Assembly (NCBI GenBank): GCA_016342685.1
Contig: JAEINU010000010.1
Location: forward strand, 1 to 64,000
From: Bacteroidales bacterium
Lineage (GTDB): Bacteria > Bacteroidota > Bacteroidia > Bacteroidales > UBA12077
Length of the DNA: 64,000 nt
Direction: 5' to 3'
The notes beneath the pieces were generated by a model. It made no database searches. It was not told the DNA's origin and worked only from the letters and a program-made list of their open reading frames with translations. Positions 18,532 through 28,824 of the stretch are shown here, one piece after another; positions within the stretch are counted from its first letter, which is position 1, and each line of letters begins with the position of its first letter. Position numbers and translations under genes: made by a program.

Positions 18532-19374
18532 TTAAATAGCTTTTAAGCTCATATCCAAACTTTTTATCTGATGAGTTAATGCACCAACCGAAATAAAATT
18601 CACACCACATTCTGCATAACCACGAATGGTTTTTTCTGTAATTCCCCCAGATGATTCAGTTTCGTAGGTACTTCCAATTAATTCAACTGCTTTTCGTGTA
18701 TTGTCATAATTGAAATTATCAAGCATAATTCGATCTATTCCGCCAACTTCAAGAACCTCTTTTACTTCGTTAATGTTTCTAGCTTCAATTTCAATTTTTA
18801 TATTTTTGTTTTTTGATTTGATATATTCGCGAGCTTTTGTTATTGCCGGCTTAATTCCTCCTGCAAAATCAATGTGATTATCTTTAAGCATAATCATATC
18901 ATACAATCCCATTCTGTGGTTTTCGCCACCACCAATTTTAACCGCTAGTTTTTCAAGTGTTCGAACACCAGGTGTTGTTTTTCTTGTGTCAAGGATTTTT
19001 GCTTGAGTTCCACGAATCAGGTTAACATATTTTTTGGTTGTTGTTGCAATGCCACTCATGCGCTGCATTATATTCAAAACTAATCTTTCCGATTTTAATA
19101 TAGAATGAATGTTTCCTTCAATAATAAATACTCTGTCGCCATGATTTATTTCATTGCCATCAAATAGAAACTGTTCAAATTTAAGTGAAGGATCAATAGT
19201 GCTAAAAACTCTTTTAGCAACTTCAATTCCAGCTAAAACGCCTTCTTGCTTTATTATAAGTTGAGCTTTGCCATTAGCATCTTTTGGTATACACGAAAGA
19301 GATGAGTGATCGCCATCTCCTACATCTTCGTTAATTGCATTTTCTATAAAAGCATCAAGAAATTTATCAGTCAT
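18532..19374 (-). CDS. nadC: Nicotinate-nucleotide pyrophosphorylase (carboxylating)
   Basis: The 280-residue protein is NadC, which converts quinolinate and PRPP to nicotinate mononucleotide in de novo NAD synthesis. It has the N-terminal EDVGDGDHSS, LNIMQRMSGIAT, ILDTRKTTPGVRTLEKLAVK, GGGENHRMGLYDMIMLKDNH and the C-terminal barrel segment EIEARNINEV. Length is normal. Its start overlaps the end of the upstream DUF4783 gene by 8 bp, which suggests translational coupling. nadA and nadB are not in this window. Confidence 0.96.
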   Translation of the reverse strand: MTDKFLDAFIENAINEDVGDGDHSSLSCIPKDANGKAQLIIKQEGVLAGIEVAKRVFSTIDPSLKFEQFLFDGNEINHGDRVFIIEGNIHSILKSERLVLNIMQRMSGIATTTKKYVNLIRGTQAKILDTRKTTPGVRTLEKLAVKIGGGENHRMGLYDMIMLKDNHIDFAGGIKPAITKAREYIKSKNKNIKIEIEARNINEVKEVLEVGGIDRIMLDNFNYDNTRKAVELIGSTYETESSGGITEKTIRGYAECGVNFISVGALTHQIKSLDMSLKAI

Positions 19375-19774
19375 TTTCCGTTACGATTTTCAATTGGTGT
19401 ATAAATGGTTTATCATTTTTTAATTTTATTAGAATATAAACCCGGAAAGTGCCATTAAAAGTAACAAGTTTTCCAATGGCAAATTTTGTTTCTTCTTTTG
19501 CTCCTTGGTGAATAAACTCAAAACTTTTTGGGTAGTGGTTTGTAAAGAAATTATCAACAATTTGTTGTGCTTGGATTTTACTGTAAACATCTTCTTTATC
19601 GACAATAACAAGCTCAATAGTATTATTAAAGTACTTGGCAAGCTCTTCTGCACTTCCAACTTTAAAAGCAATCGCTATATCACTAGGTATTTCCTGATTG
19701 TAAGTGAATGACCCCAAGTTGAATATAAACGAGAATATTATGATTAATGGCAACGCTTTTTTTAAGGTTTTCAT
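19367..19774 (-). CDS. Secreted DUF4783 protein
   Basis: The 135-residue protein has a signal peptide (about residues 1-28) and a small domain resembling NTF2-like DUF4783, including the segment AIAFKVGSAEELAKYFNNTI and NHYPKSFEFIHQG. The family is common in Bacteroidota and has no assigned function. It is the first gene of the nadC-yihY-pdxH unit and overlaps nadC by 8 bp. Confidence 0.82.
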   Translation of the reverse strand: MKTLKKALPLIIIFSFIFNLGSFTYNQEIPSDIAIAFKVGSAEELAKYFNNTIELVIVDKEDVYSKIQAQQIVDNFFTNHYPKSFEFIHQGAKEETKFAIGKLVTFNGTFRVYILIKLKNDKPFIHQLKIVTEND

Positions 19775-19905
19775 TTTTAATCTTCTTAAGTTTGTGATAT
19801 TATTATCACAAATATCGAACCATAAATTGTACCAGTTTAAGTTAAATTGGCATTTATTTTGCGAAAATTATAAAAAAATACCATATAAAAAAATTAAAAG
19901 GATTT

Positions 19906-20379
19906 ATGAAGATTAAACTTATCCTTATTGGAAAAACAGATTCGAAATATCTTAATGAAGGAAATGCAGAATATCAGAAGAGATTGAAACATTATATACC
20001 TACTGATATAATTGTTATTCCAGATATTAAAAACTCGAAAAATTTATCTGAATTGGAGCAAAAGAAAAAGGAAGGAGATTTAATTCTTAATCAAATTAAA
20101 GAAGGAGATTTAGTTATTCTTTTAGATGAGAATGGAAAACAGTTTTCTTCTGTAGAGTTTTCTAGGTTTATCGAAAAACAAACAATTTCGGGGCTGAAAA
20201 ATCTTGTTTTCGTTGTTGGAGGGCCTTATGGATTTTCTGATGAAGTTTATAAAAAGGCAAGTTCTAACATATCTTTATCAAGAATGACTTTCTCTCATCA
20301 AATGGTGCGATTAATATTTTTGGAGCAATTATATCGTGCAATGACGATTATAAAAGGAGAACCTTATCATCATAATTAA
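19906..20379 (+). CDS. rlmH: 23S rRNA (pseudouridine1915-N3)-methyltransferase
   Basis: The 157-residue SPOUT methyltransferase matches RlmH over its full length. It methylates pseudouridine 1915 in helix 69 of 23S rRNA. The SAM-binding knot is seen in VVGGPYGFSDEV and the conserved C-terminus ends MTIIKGEPYHHN. Length (~155) is that of the family. It is followed after about 50 bases by the large histidine kinase gene. Confidence 0.97.
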   Translation: MKIKLILIGKTDSKYLNEGNAEYQKRLKHYIPTDIIVIPDIKNSKNLSELEQKKKEGDLILNQIKEGDLVILLDENGKQFSSVEFSRFIEKQTISGLKNLVFVVGGPYGFSDEVYKKASSNISLSRMTFSHQMVRLIFLEQLYRAMTIIKGEPYHHN

Positions 20380-20430
20380 TCAGATTTTGTTACCTTGTGC
20401 CTTATCAATTGAATTAATGGTTTGTAATTT

Positions 20431-23400
20431 ATGCAGTTTAAATCTATAATACATCGAAATAAATACTCGCTTTTAGCAATTTTAATATTTTGTTTTGCTT
20501 TCGTTTTGGAGAAAAGCATGAATAATACTGAAAATTATTATCATCGTTTTGAGAAAGCTCAAAGAGTACTTAATCGAAAAATAAAAAAAGTTGATAAAAT
20601 TCTTGAAGATATTGAATTTAAGCTTGACTCGATTGAGTTAGGTGATTTAATGACTGATCAAGGATTTTTAAAAGAGGATATCTATAAAAATGAAGGTATT
20701 GTAATTCTTGGTTTTTCTTCTGACTCTCTGGTTTACTGGTCTGACAATTCAATTCCAGTAGAGAATTATTTTATAGATAATGAGCTCTACAGCAGTGTTG
20801 CAAAATTAAAGAATGGATGGTTTGTCATTAGGCAAAATTATATTGATGATTACGAATTGTTTGCACTTATCCTGCTAAAAAATGAATATTCATATCAAAA
20901 TGAATTTGTAAAAAGCGATTTTTTTCCTGAATATGAAATTGATGTAAGAGCGAATGTTGAGTTGTATGAAGATGTAGGTTTTAATGTTAATGATCTTAAC
21001 AATAATTATTTATTTTCATTTGTACTAGATTCAAATACCAATTCAGGTAGTATAAAATCTGTTATTGTAAGTTTCTTGTATTTATTGACATTGATCTTTT
21101 TGTTTATTGGGGTTAGAGTTTTTTTTAAGAACTATTCAGGTAGGTTCTCCAAAGGATTACTATTAATAATACTGGGTTTTGTTCTGATTCTGATTAGGTA
21201 CTTAATGTTAAAATATCATTTGCCAAACGTTTTTAGGCAATTAGATCTATTTCAACCACATCATTTTGCTATTTCATTTATAGTTCCTTCTTTGGGTGAT
21301 TTGTTGATTCATACAACATTTGCATTTTATTTCTTCTATATCTTTTTTGAGACATTTGAAATCTCTTTTTCACATAATAAATTTGTGAATTATTTAATAT
21401 CTGCAAGCTTCATTTTCTTTTCTTTTGGATTATTCTATTATGTAAATCATTTCTTTAAAAGTTTGATTCTACATTCGAGTATTTCTTTTGAGATTTATAA
21501 ATTCTTCGATCTATCTATATATAGTCTAATTGGTTTTGTGATCGTAATCCTTATGTTAGCTTCGTTCTTTTTGTTTGTAGATCGATTTGCTCAAATAGTG
21601 TCAAAACGAATAAATCTAAAGATATTCCTAATTCTATTTTCATCAATATTAATTTTAATAGCCTTGGCATTCTGGTTAGCAAACATTCAAATAAGTATTG
21701 TGTCGTTTGTTTTTTATATAATCCTAATCGGTTTGGTATTTGTAATACGGGTTAAAAAAGAAAATTACTCGTATGGATTGAATATTGTTTTGCTTCTCCT
21801 TTTTGCGCTTTATACTGTTTTGTTTATTTCGATTACTAGTTCTGAAAAGGATTCAGAAAAAAGAAAAGTGTTAGCGGTAAATCTGTCAAATGAACATGAT
21901 CAGATAGCAGAAATGTTGCTTGCGGGACTTGAGGAAAAAATACAACAAGATACAATTGTTCGAGACTTGCTTAAGTGGCCTCATGAGAATGAGGGTGCAA
22001 TTTTTGAACATCTTCAAATGACATACTTTAGTGGGTATTTTAGAAAATACGATTTGGCAATTGATGTTTGTGCACCTAATGATGATTTAACGCTAGATTT
22101 AGAAAATAGTGTTGAAATAGTTGCATGCTATAATTTCTTTAATGATCTTTTTAAAGATAATGGTACTCAAATACAGGAAAGTTGCTTTTATTTTATTGAT
22201 AATTTAAATGGAGTAGTAAGTTATTCTGGTGAATTTATTTTTAAAAAAATTGAATGGTACTCTGAAGTTTCTTTATTTATTCATTTAGATTCAAAGCTAA
22301 TAAGTCAGGAGTTGGGATATCCAGAGTTGTTGCTAGATAGTAAAATTACTGGGTCAACTATTTTAACAGATTATTCTTACGCAAAATATAAGAATGAGGA
22401 TTTAATGACAAGGTCAGGGAATTTTTCCTATCAACTTACTTTGCCAGATAAATGGAAGTCAGGGGAAGAGTTCTTTTTTATTAACGATAAAGACTATCAA
22501 CATTTATTATATAAAATAGACGAATCTACGATTGTTATTATTAGTAATGTTCGGTTAAAATTTATTGATGTACTTGCATCTTTTTCATACATCTTTGTAC
22601 TTTACTATATCATATTTACTATCGTTTTATTCTTGCTGAGATTCCCTGGAAACATTAAAAATTTTAACTACGATTTTAAGAATAAAATAAAATTTTCCAT
22701 GATTGGAGTTCTTTTATTATCATTAATAATTATTGGTTCAGGAACTATATTTTATAATATAAATCAATTCGAAAAGAAACTGTATGAGAGTATAGGGGAA
22801 AAAATACAATCAGTATTAGTTGAAATGGAACATAAACTAGGCGGGGCGATTGAACTTGACTCTGATTACTCAGATTATTTACCTTACTTGTTAACTAAAT
22901 TTTCCAATGTTTTTTTTACTGATATTAATTTATATGATACAAAGGGTAATTTGTTAGCTTCATCTCAGTCGCAAGTTTTTGAAAAAGGATTAATGGGAAG
23001 TAAAATGAATAACGATGCCTTTAAAGAAATGGTTATTCAAAAAAGGGGTAGATTTATTCATAAAGAATCTATAGGGGATTTAAGTTATTATTCTGCTTAT
23101 GTGCCTTTTAGAAATGACAATAAAGAATTGTTGGCGTATTTAAATTTACCTTATTTTACAAAACAAAGTGCTTTAAAAAAGGAGATTTATACAATAATAG
23201 TTGCTGTAGTAAATATTTATTTCTTTTTAATTCTATTATCAGTAATTGTGGCAATTTTTATTTCAAATAATATTACTAAACCATTGCAATTAATACAAGA
23301 ACGTTTTAAAGCTATAGATTTAGGAAAGAAGAATGAACCAATTGAATACCAAAGCCAAGACGAAATAGGAAGCCTCATTAAGGAATACAATAGAATGGTA

Positions 23401-24120
23401 AGCGAGTTAAGTGAAAATGCAGAGAAATTAGCTAAATCGGAAAGGGAATCTGCATGGCGCGAAATGGCAAAACAAATCGCACATGAAATCAAAAATCCTT
23501 TAACTCCAATGAAGCTTTCTGTTCAATATTTGCAAAAATCCTGGAAAGAAGATATTCCTGATTTTGATAAGAGGCTAGAGAAATTCTCAAACTCTTTAAT
23601 AAGTCAAATAAATAGTCTTTCTAAAATAGCTACAGAGTTCTCAAATTTCGCTAAAATGCCTAGGGCAAGAGAAGAACAAGTGGATATTATTGCAAAACTC
23701 ACAGATGCTATTAGTCTTTTTGAAAATACAGAAAACATAAGATTTACAAATAACTTTAAAAATAAAGAGTATTATGTGTTTGTGGATAAGGAGCAGCTTT
23801 TAATAATCGTCAGTAATTTGATTAAGAATGGAATACAAGCGATTTCTAAAAATCGCAAAGGATTAATTGATATTAAAGTTGAAGACATAACCAATTACAT
23901 AAAGGTTAGCATAACAGACAATGGAACAGGAATTCCAAACGAACTCAAGGATAAATTGTTTATTCCGAATTTTACAACAAAAACGAGTGGAATGGGACTC
24001 GGATTAGCCATTGTAAAGAATATGGTTGAGAATTACGGTGGCGAAATAGGTTATAGTACCGAAATTGATGTTGGAACATCCTTTTTTGTAACATTTCCCA
24101 AATATAACCCTGACAACTAA
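20431..24120 (+). CDS. Very large NtrY-like sensor histidine kinase
   Basis: The 1229-residue protein has a first membrane helix at about 12-26, an extracytoplasmic segment, a cluster of about seven hydrophobic helices from ~210 to ~470, another periplasmic stretch, further helices near 725, 750 and 925, and a HAMP-like linker. The kinase core follows: HisKA with His1018 in QIAHEIKNPLTPMKLS, then an HATPase with NLIKNGIQAI, DNGTGIP and TSGMGLGLAIVKN. The core resembles NtrY-type kinases, but the input region is far larger than usual. No response regulator gene is adjacent, so its partner and signal are unknown. Confidence 0.88.
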   Translation: MQFKSIIHRNKYSLLAILIFCFAFVLEKSMNNTENYYHRFEKAQRVLNRKIKKVDKILEDIEFKLDSIELGDLMTDQGFLKEDIYKNEGIVILGFSSDSLVYWSDNSIPVENYFIDNELYSSVAKLKNGWFVIRQNYIDDYELFALILLKNEYSYQNEFVKSDFFPEYEIDVRANVELYEDVGFNVNDLNNNYLFSFVLDSNTNSGSIKSVIVSFLYLLTLIFLFIGVRVFFKNYSGRFSKGLLLIILGFVLILIRYLMLKYHLPNVFRQLDLFQPHHFAISFIVPSLGDLLIHTTFAFYFFYIFFETFEISFSHNKFVNYLISASFIFFSFGLFYYVNHFFKSLILHSSISFEIYKFFDLSIYSLIGFVIVILMLASFFLFVDRFAQIVSKRINLKIFLILFSSILILIALAFWLANIQISIVSFVFYIILIGLVFVIRVKKENYSYGLNIVLLLLFALYTVLFISITSSEKDSEKRKVLAVNLSNEHDQIAEMLLAGLEEKIQQDTIVRDLLKWPHENEGAIFEHLQMTYFSGYFRKYDLAIDVCAPNDDLTLDLENSVEIVACYNFFNDLFKDNGTQIQESCFYFIDNLNGVVSYSGEFIFKKIEWYSEVSLFIHLDSKLISQELGYPELLLDSKITGSTILTDYSYAKYKNEDLMTRSGNFSYQLTLPDKWKSGEEFFFINDKDYQHLLYKIDESTIVIISNVRLKFIDVLASFSYIFVLYYIIFTIVLFLLRFPGNIKNFNYDFKNKIKFSMIGVLLLSLIIIGSGTIFYNINQFEKKLYESIGEKIQSVLVEMEHKLGGAIELDSDYSDYLPYLLTKFSNVFFTDINLYDTKGNLLASSQSQVFEKGLMGSKMNNDAFKEMVIQKRGRFIHKESIGDLSYYSAYVPFRNDNKELLAYLNLPYFTKQSALKKEIYTIIVAVVNIYFFLILLSVIVAIFISNNITKPLQLIQERFKAIDLGKKNEPIEYQSQDEIGSLIKEYNRMVSELSENAEKLAKSERESAWREMAKQIAHEIKNPLTPMKLSVQYLQKSWKEDIPDFDKRLEKFSNSLISQINSLSKIATEFSNFAKMPRAREEQVDIIAKLTDAISLFENTENIRFTNNFKNKEYYVFVDKEQLLIIVSNLIKNGIQAISKNRKGLIDIKVEDITNYIKVSITDNGTGIPNELKDKLFIPNFTTKTSGMGLGLAIVKNMVENYGGEIGYSTEIDVGTSFFVTFPKYNPDN

Positions 24121-24227
24121 TAATCCATGGTGTTATTTTTGATGAGTTAGTTAAATTAAATTGATATAATACAGATTGTTATTATGATATTTATCGACGA
24201 AAACGCAGAGCGTATATAAAAAATATT

Positions 24228-24235
24228 TATATTTG
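24228..24235 (+). promoter_or_regulatory. -7 promoter element of the T9SS cargo operon
   Basis: TATATTTG matches TAnnTTTG exactly and lies 42 bases before the TTG start of the first gene. No good -33 TTTG is seen at 18-19 bases upstream. Confidence 0.4.
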
Positions 24236-24277
24236 TTTTAATAAGCGTGTGTTCAAGAAAAATTAAACGTATAAGTT

Positions 24278-27200
24278 TTGAAAAGAAAAGATCTATTTTT
24301 ATTTCTTTTATTGTTAATTATAAGTTTTACTAAAACTGTTTACTCCCAAACCTCAATATCTGGAATTATAAATCAGTACACTGCAGTTGATTCAATTTAT
24401 CCTACAAAAGATACTATTGAGGTTAGGAACCCTGCATTTTTTAGTGCAGACGATACGGTAATGGTGTATCAGGCAAAAGGAGCTGATGTTAGAACTGATA
24501 CTACTTCAGATGGATCAAGACACTTATTCGGAACATTTGAAACAAAATACAGTGCAAATAATGCTGGTAATTACGAAATAATTCTAATCGAAAAAGTTAT
24601 TGGGAATCTTGTTATTTTCAAGGTCGGATTAAATAATACATACGACACCGAAGATATTGTACAATTGATTACTGTTCCTGCATATATATCTGCCAGTGTT
24701 GATGCTGAGCTAACATGCAAGAATTGGGTAGATTCCACTGGTGGCGTTTTAGTTCTAATGGTTAGTGATACATTATTTCTTAATGCAGATATTAACGTTT
24801 CTGGCAAAGGGTTTAGAGGTGCTCAACCTTATTTGAGTAATGGAGAATGTGCTAGTACAGATTTTATTTTATATAAATCATATTATTTCGGAGATGATGC
24901 AGATACGATAAGTGCTGGTTTTAAAGGTGAAGGTGTTTCAAAGTTTCATCCTGCTTTCAGAAAAGGCCTTGGAAGATGGGCGAATGGTGGAGGCGGTGGA
25001 AATGGCCGTTTTACCGGAGGTGGAGGTGGAGGTAGTGCTGGAAACGGAGGAAATGGTGGAGCCGAAGACACAACATTTTGCAGTGTAACTTCCTGGCCAG
25101 ATGGTAATTGGAAAGGCTTGGGTGGAAACGATGGATATGGTTTAGACGGAATTATTGGAACAATAAATGATTCAACTATTTTCTTAGGTGGCGGCGGTGG
25201 AGCCGGAACCTATTCTGGAGTTTTAACAGCTTCAAACGGAGGAAATGGTGGAGGAATAGTAATAATTATTGCCACAAATATTAAAACGTCAGGTCATCAG
25301 ATAATTGCAAATGGAGAAACTGTAACAAGCGTAGCAACAGCTTCTGCTGGTGGCGCTGGTGCAGGAGGTGTAGTAGTCTTTGATATTGATACAATTGTTG
25401 GTGATATTTCAGTTTATTGTAATGGAGGAAACGGTGGAAATTCACAATTTGATGGTAAATCAGGACCTGGCGGTGGCGGTGGTGGCGGTGTTGTTTTTTG
25501 GAGAAAATTAAAGCCCGATAATATTACAGTAGTTAGCACAAGTGGCGGTGAAGCTGGTTATGTTCAGGAACTTTACCCCGGAACAGTAAAAAGTTATACT
25601 GCAAGTGATGGAAATATAGGTAGTAAAAAGAATAATGTTAAAACACCATTAACTGGGTTTTTATATAACTCAATCATTGCAAACCAGAATGCATGCTGGG
25701 GTTATGCACCTATGCTTTTAGAGGGAAGTAGTTTGCGCGGGGGAACGGGCACTTATACTTATCAGTGGCAAAGTAGTCCCGACGATAACGCGTGGGTAAG
25801 TATCTCTGGCGCAACTAATGCAGAGTATCAACCAGGAATTGTTACAGATACAATTTATTACAGAAGAATTGGTTATTCAGGACCAATTATTGATTACGGA
25901 AATAGCATAAAAGTAAATGTTCATGCTTCAATTGTAAATAATAATATTTTTGGTGATGATGTATTAACATGTATTAATAATGTTGGCGATACGATATTGG
26001 GTACAAAAGTAACAGCTGGAGGAGATAATATTAGTTACGATTATATTTGGCAATTAAGATTAGATTCCGATACTTGGTCTGATTTTACAAGTGCCGAAAC
26101 AAATGATACAACAATGTTTCCTGGAATAATTTCAGATACAACTTTTGTGCGAAGAATTGTTGTTTCAGGAGCATGTAGGGACACTGTTGCGCCTCCGATT
26201 GAAATTACCGCATTCGCTGAAATTGATAATAATATAATAACTGCGGTTGATGAAATATGTTTTAACGATGATCCAGCTACTATAATAGGTAATACACCTG
26301 TAAATGGAGATGGTTCGTATTTATATCAATGGCAGGAAAGAACAAATAGCACTTCATGGACAGATATATCAGGAGCTGTAGGAAAAGATTTTGATCCTCC
26401 TAACCTAACAGATACAACTTATTATAAAAGATTTGTATACTCAGATGATTGTTTTGACGAAAGTGAAGCTGACACAATAATTGTATTATCGGTAATTAAT
26501 AACAATATTATAACAACAACTAATCCAACTAGTACTTGTTACAACACTCAAAAGCTAGTTGAGGCTTCAATCCCAACCGGCGGTAAAAATATCTATGATT
26601 ACAAATGGGAGGAAAGTCCAGATGGATTTGCTTGGTCCGATGTTTCTGTAGATGGAGAAAATCAAGATTATACAAGTTATAACCTGATTACAAAAACATA
26701 TTTTAGGCGTCATGTTAAATCCGGTGCATGTGAAAATACTTCAGCAAATATAGAAGTTACAATTGATCCTCTTCCTGTAGCTGTTTTGGCTGATTTTGCA
26801 GATACTGTTTGTAGTAACACCGATGTCGATTTAGAATTTACTATTACTACAGGCAGCGAGAATTATATCCTGACATATAACAATGGTGAAAGTGATGTCC
26901 CTGTAATTGGACTTATAGAAAATTCTAATGTAGTTACTGTTAATCCAACAACAGAATTAGAGAGTAAGGATTTCAATTTCACAATTGTTTCTGTTGAGGA
27001 TCAAAATGGCTGTTTTGCAACTGATATTGCTGGAACAGTTGATTTAACTGTTTATGGAAATCCACAAGCAAATCCAGGTATTAACGAGGATAATTGCTCT
27101 TTAAATTATCAGCTTAAAGCAATTCCAACATTAGGATCAGGTATTTGGAGCGAAATTAATAAGCCAGAGAACGGTATTACTGTTTTTGATAATGTAGTAA

Positions 27201-27874
27201 TTTCAAATTCCAATATAAATGTTAGCGAAGCTGGTGAATATACTTATCAGTGGAAAGAAACAAATTGGAATTGTGTTGATTCTTCTAATGTTGAAATAAG
27301 TTTTTACGATCAACTTGAAGATGTTGATGCAGGGAAAGAGTTTGTAAAGCTATTTTATATAGATGAATATACTTTATCAGGAACTTATTTGAATCCCGAT
27401 GGAGAATCGCAAATAACATCAACTTGGGAAAGGATTTCTGATAACGATGGTGAAATTGTTAATCCACAGTCTGCAGAAACGGATATCATCAACCTATTTG
27501 ATAATACAAATAAAGGAATTGTAATTACATGGACAATCCAAAAAGGGGTGTGCCAGGAATTTATAGATACAGTTACTCTTAAATTGGAAGAAGTTTATAC
27601 GCCAACTGGATTTACTCCAAATGGTGATGGCGTTAATGATTATTTGAAATTTTTAGGCTTAGAAAATGCCCAAAGTAATACATTGATAATATATAATAGA
27701 TGGGGAGCAGAAGTTTATAGCACTAGTAACTTCTCAAATGAGCCGGGCTGGAATGGAACAAATAATGATGAAAATGAACTACCCGAGGATACCTATTATT
27801 ATATATTGAATGTTGTAAGTAAAAATGGTTCAAAAGATAATTATAAGGGTTATATAGTTATAAAAAGATTTTAA
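24278..27874 (+). CDS. T9SS type B sorted surface protein, glycine-rich with Ig-like repeats
   Basis: The 1198-residue protein begins with a signal peptide (about 1-24; TTG start). Residues ~230-415 are strikingly glycine-rich (runs such as GGGGGG and GGNGG). From ~485 to ~830 there are about four repeats of ~90 residues, each with a YxYxW(Q/E)xSxD...W core and a TYYRR-like end. The last ~90 residues are the type B gliding-motility-associated sorting domain (PTGFTPNGDGVNDYL ... IYNRWG). Such proteins cross the outer membrane by the type IX system and are displayed or released. The gene overlaps the PorP/SprF gene by one base. An adhesin or matrix role is only inferred. Confidence 0.9.
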   Translation: MKRKDLFLFLLLLIISFTKTVYSQTSISGIINQYTAVDSIYPTKDTIEVRNPAFFSADDTVMVYQAKGADVRTDTTSDGSRHLFGTFETKYSANNAGNYEIILIEKVIGNLVIFKVGLNNTYDTEDIVQLITVPAYISASVDAELTCKNWVDSTGGVLVLMVSDTLFLNADINVSGKGFRGAQPYLSNGECASTDFILYKSYYFGDDADTISAGFKGEGVSKFHPAFRKGLGRWANGGGGGNGRFTGGGGGGSAGNGGNGGAEDTTFCSVTSWPDGNWKGLGGNDGYGLDGIIGTINDSTIFLGGGGGAGTYSGVLTASNGGNGGGIVIIIATNIKTSGHQIIANGETVTSVATASAGGAGAGGVVVFDIDTIVGDISVYCNGGNGGNSQFDGKSGPGGGGGGGVVFWRKLKPDNITVVSTSGGEAGYVQELYPGTVKSYTASDGNIGSKKNNVKTPLTGFLYNSIIANQNACWGYAPMLLEGSSLRGGTGTYTYQWQSSPDDNAWVSISGATNAEYQPGIVTDTIYYRRIGYSGPIIDYGNSIKVNVHASIVNNNIFGDDVLTCINNVGDTILGTKVTAGGDNISYDYIWQLRLDSDTWSDFTSAETNDTTMFPGIISDTTFVRRIVVSGACRDTVAPPIEITAFAEIDNNIITAVDEICFNDDPATIIGNTPVNGDGSYLYQWQERTNSTSWTDISGAVGKDFDPPNLTDTTYYKRFVYSDDCFDESEADTIIVLSVINNNIITTTNPTSTCYNTQKLVEASIPTGGKNIYDYKWEESPDGFAWSDVSVDGENQDYTSYNLITKTYFRRHVKSGACENTSANIEVTIDPLPVAVLADFADTVCSNTDVDLEFTITTGSENYILTYNNGESDVPVIGLIENSNVVTVNPTTELESKDFNFTIVSVEDQNGCFATDIAGTVDLTVYGNPQANPGINEDNCSLNYQLKAIPTLGSGIWSEINKPENGITVFDNVVISNSNINVSEAGEYTYQWKETNWNCVDSSNVEISFYDQLEDVDAGKEFVKLFYIDEYTLSGTYLNPDGESQITSTWERISDNDGEIVNPQSAETDIINLFDNTNKGIVITWTIQKGVCQEFIDTVTLKLEEVYTPTGFTPNGDGVNDYLKFLGLENAQSNTLIIYNRWGAEVYSTSNFSNEPGWNGTNNDENELPEDTYYYILNVVSKNGSKDNYKGYIVIKRF

Positions 27875-28824
27875 TGATAAGATTAACAATATACATAATA
27901 CTTTTATTACAATTGTTTTTTATGAGCGTTGCTAATGCTCAGGAAGCTGATTTAAAAATTGGTCAAAGATACGAACCTGTTTATAGTCAGTACTGGGTAA
28001 ATGGTTTAGCTATTAATCCAGCTTATACTGGCAGTAGAGAGTGTTTTAGCAATACTATATTATACAGGAACCAATGGATGGGATTTGATGGTGCTCCTAT
28101 AACACAAACTTTAAGCAGCCATGCTCCGTTAAAAGGAGAAAAGAATTCAGTAGGACTATTCATATTTCATGAATCGATAGGAGTAACCGATTATTTTGAT
28201 GTATATGGGAATTATGCCTTCAGGTTTCAATTAGGACATGGTAAACTTTCGTTGGGACTAAAAGCAGGAGCAACGTTTTTTCAGGGCAACTATTCCGACA
28301 TCGAAGCAAATCCTGACGATTTAGTTTTGGATCCGATTCTGGAAAATGAATCTGAGATATTTCCTAATTTTGGAGTTGGTGTTTATTATTACACAGATCT
28401 ATTTTATTTGGGATTTTCAGTACCTAAACTACTGTCCTATGAAATTAAGAGCTCACAAAAAACAATGAATATTGGTCCCGAAAATTATGATTTTTTATTC
28501 ACGGGGGGTGTTTTACTTAAAGTATCTGAAATTTTAAAATTAAAGCCTTCACTTTTATTTAGATATCGCTTGGATAATGTATATCAATTAGATGTTGGTG
28601 TAAATGCAATACTATTTGATAGTTTTTGGTTAGGAGGATCTTTTAGATGGGAAGATGAGTTAGCACTTATGTTTGAATATCAGTTAAATGATCAAATTAG
28701 AGCAGGTGCAGCATATGATTGGGGAATAGGAGATTTAGCAGGTAAGCATGGAGGCTCATTGGAGTTAATTTTACGATACGAATTTAAATATAAAATAAGA
28801 GCGGTAAACCCAAGATATTTCTAA
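27874..28824 (+). CDS. PorP/SprF family type IX secretion membrane protein
   Basis: The 316-residue protein has a signal peptide and the PorP/SprF start YSQYWVNGLAINPAYTGS, followed by a beta-rich barrel-like region with SVGLFIFHESIG and a long C-terminal part. Members are outer-membrane partners that often sit next to a single large type B cargo gene and help anchor or export it. It directly follows such a cargo gene with a one-base overlap and is abutted by the next gene without a gap. Confidence 0.92.
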   Translation: MIRLTIYIILLLQLFFMSVANAQEADLKIGQRYEPVYSQYWVNGLAINPAYTGSRECFSNTILYRNQWMGFDGAPITQTLSSHAPLKGEKNSVGLFIFHESIGVTDYFDVYGNYAFRFQLGHGKLSLGLKAGATFFQGNYSDIEANPDDLVLDPILENESEIFPNFGVGVYYYTDLFYLGFSVPKLLSYEIKSSQKTMNIGPENYDFLFTGGVLLKVSEILKLKPSLLFRYRLDNVYQLDVGVNAILFDSFWLGGSFRWEDELALMFEYQLNDQIRAGAAYDWGIGDLAGKHGGSLELILRYEFKYKIRAVNPRYF

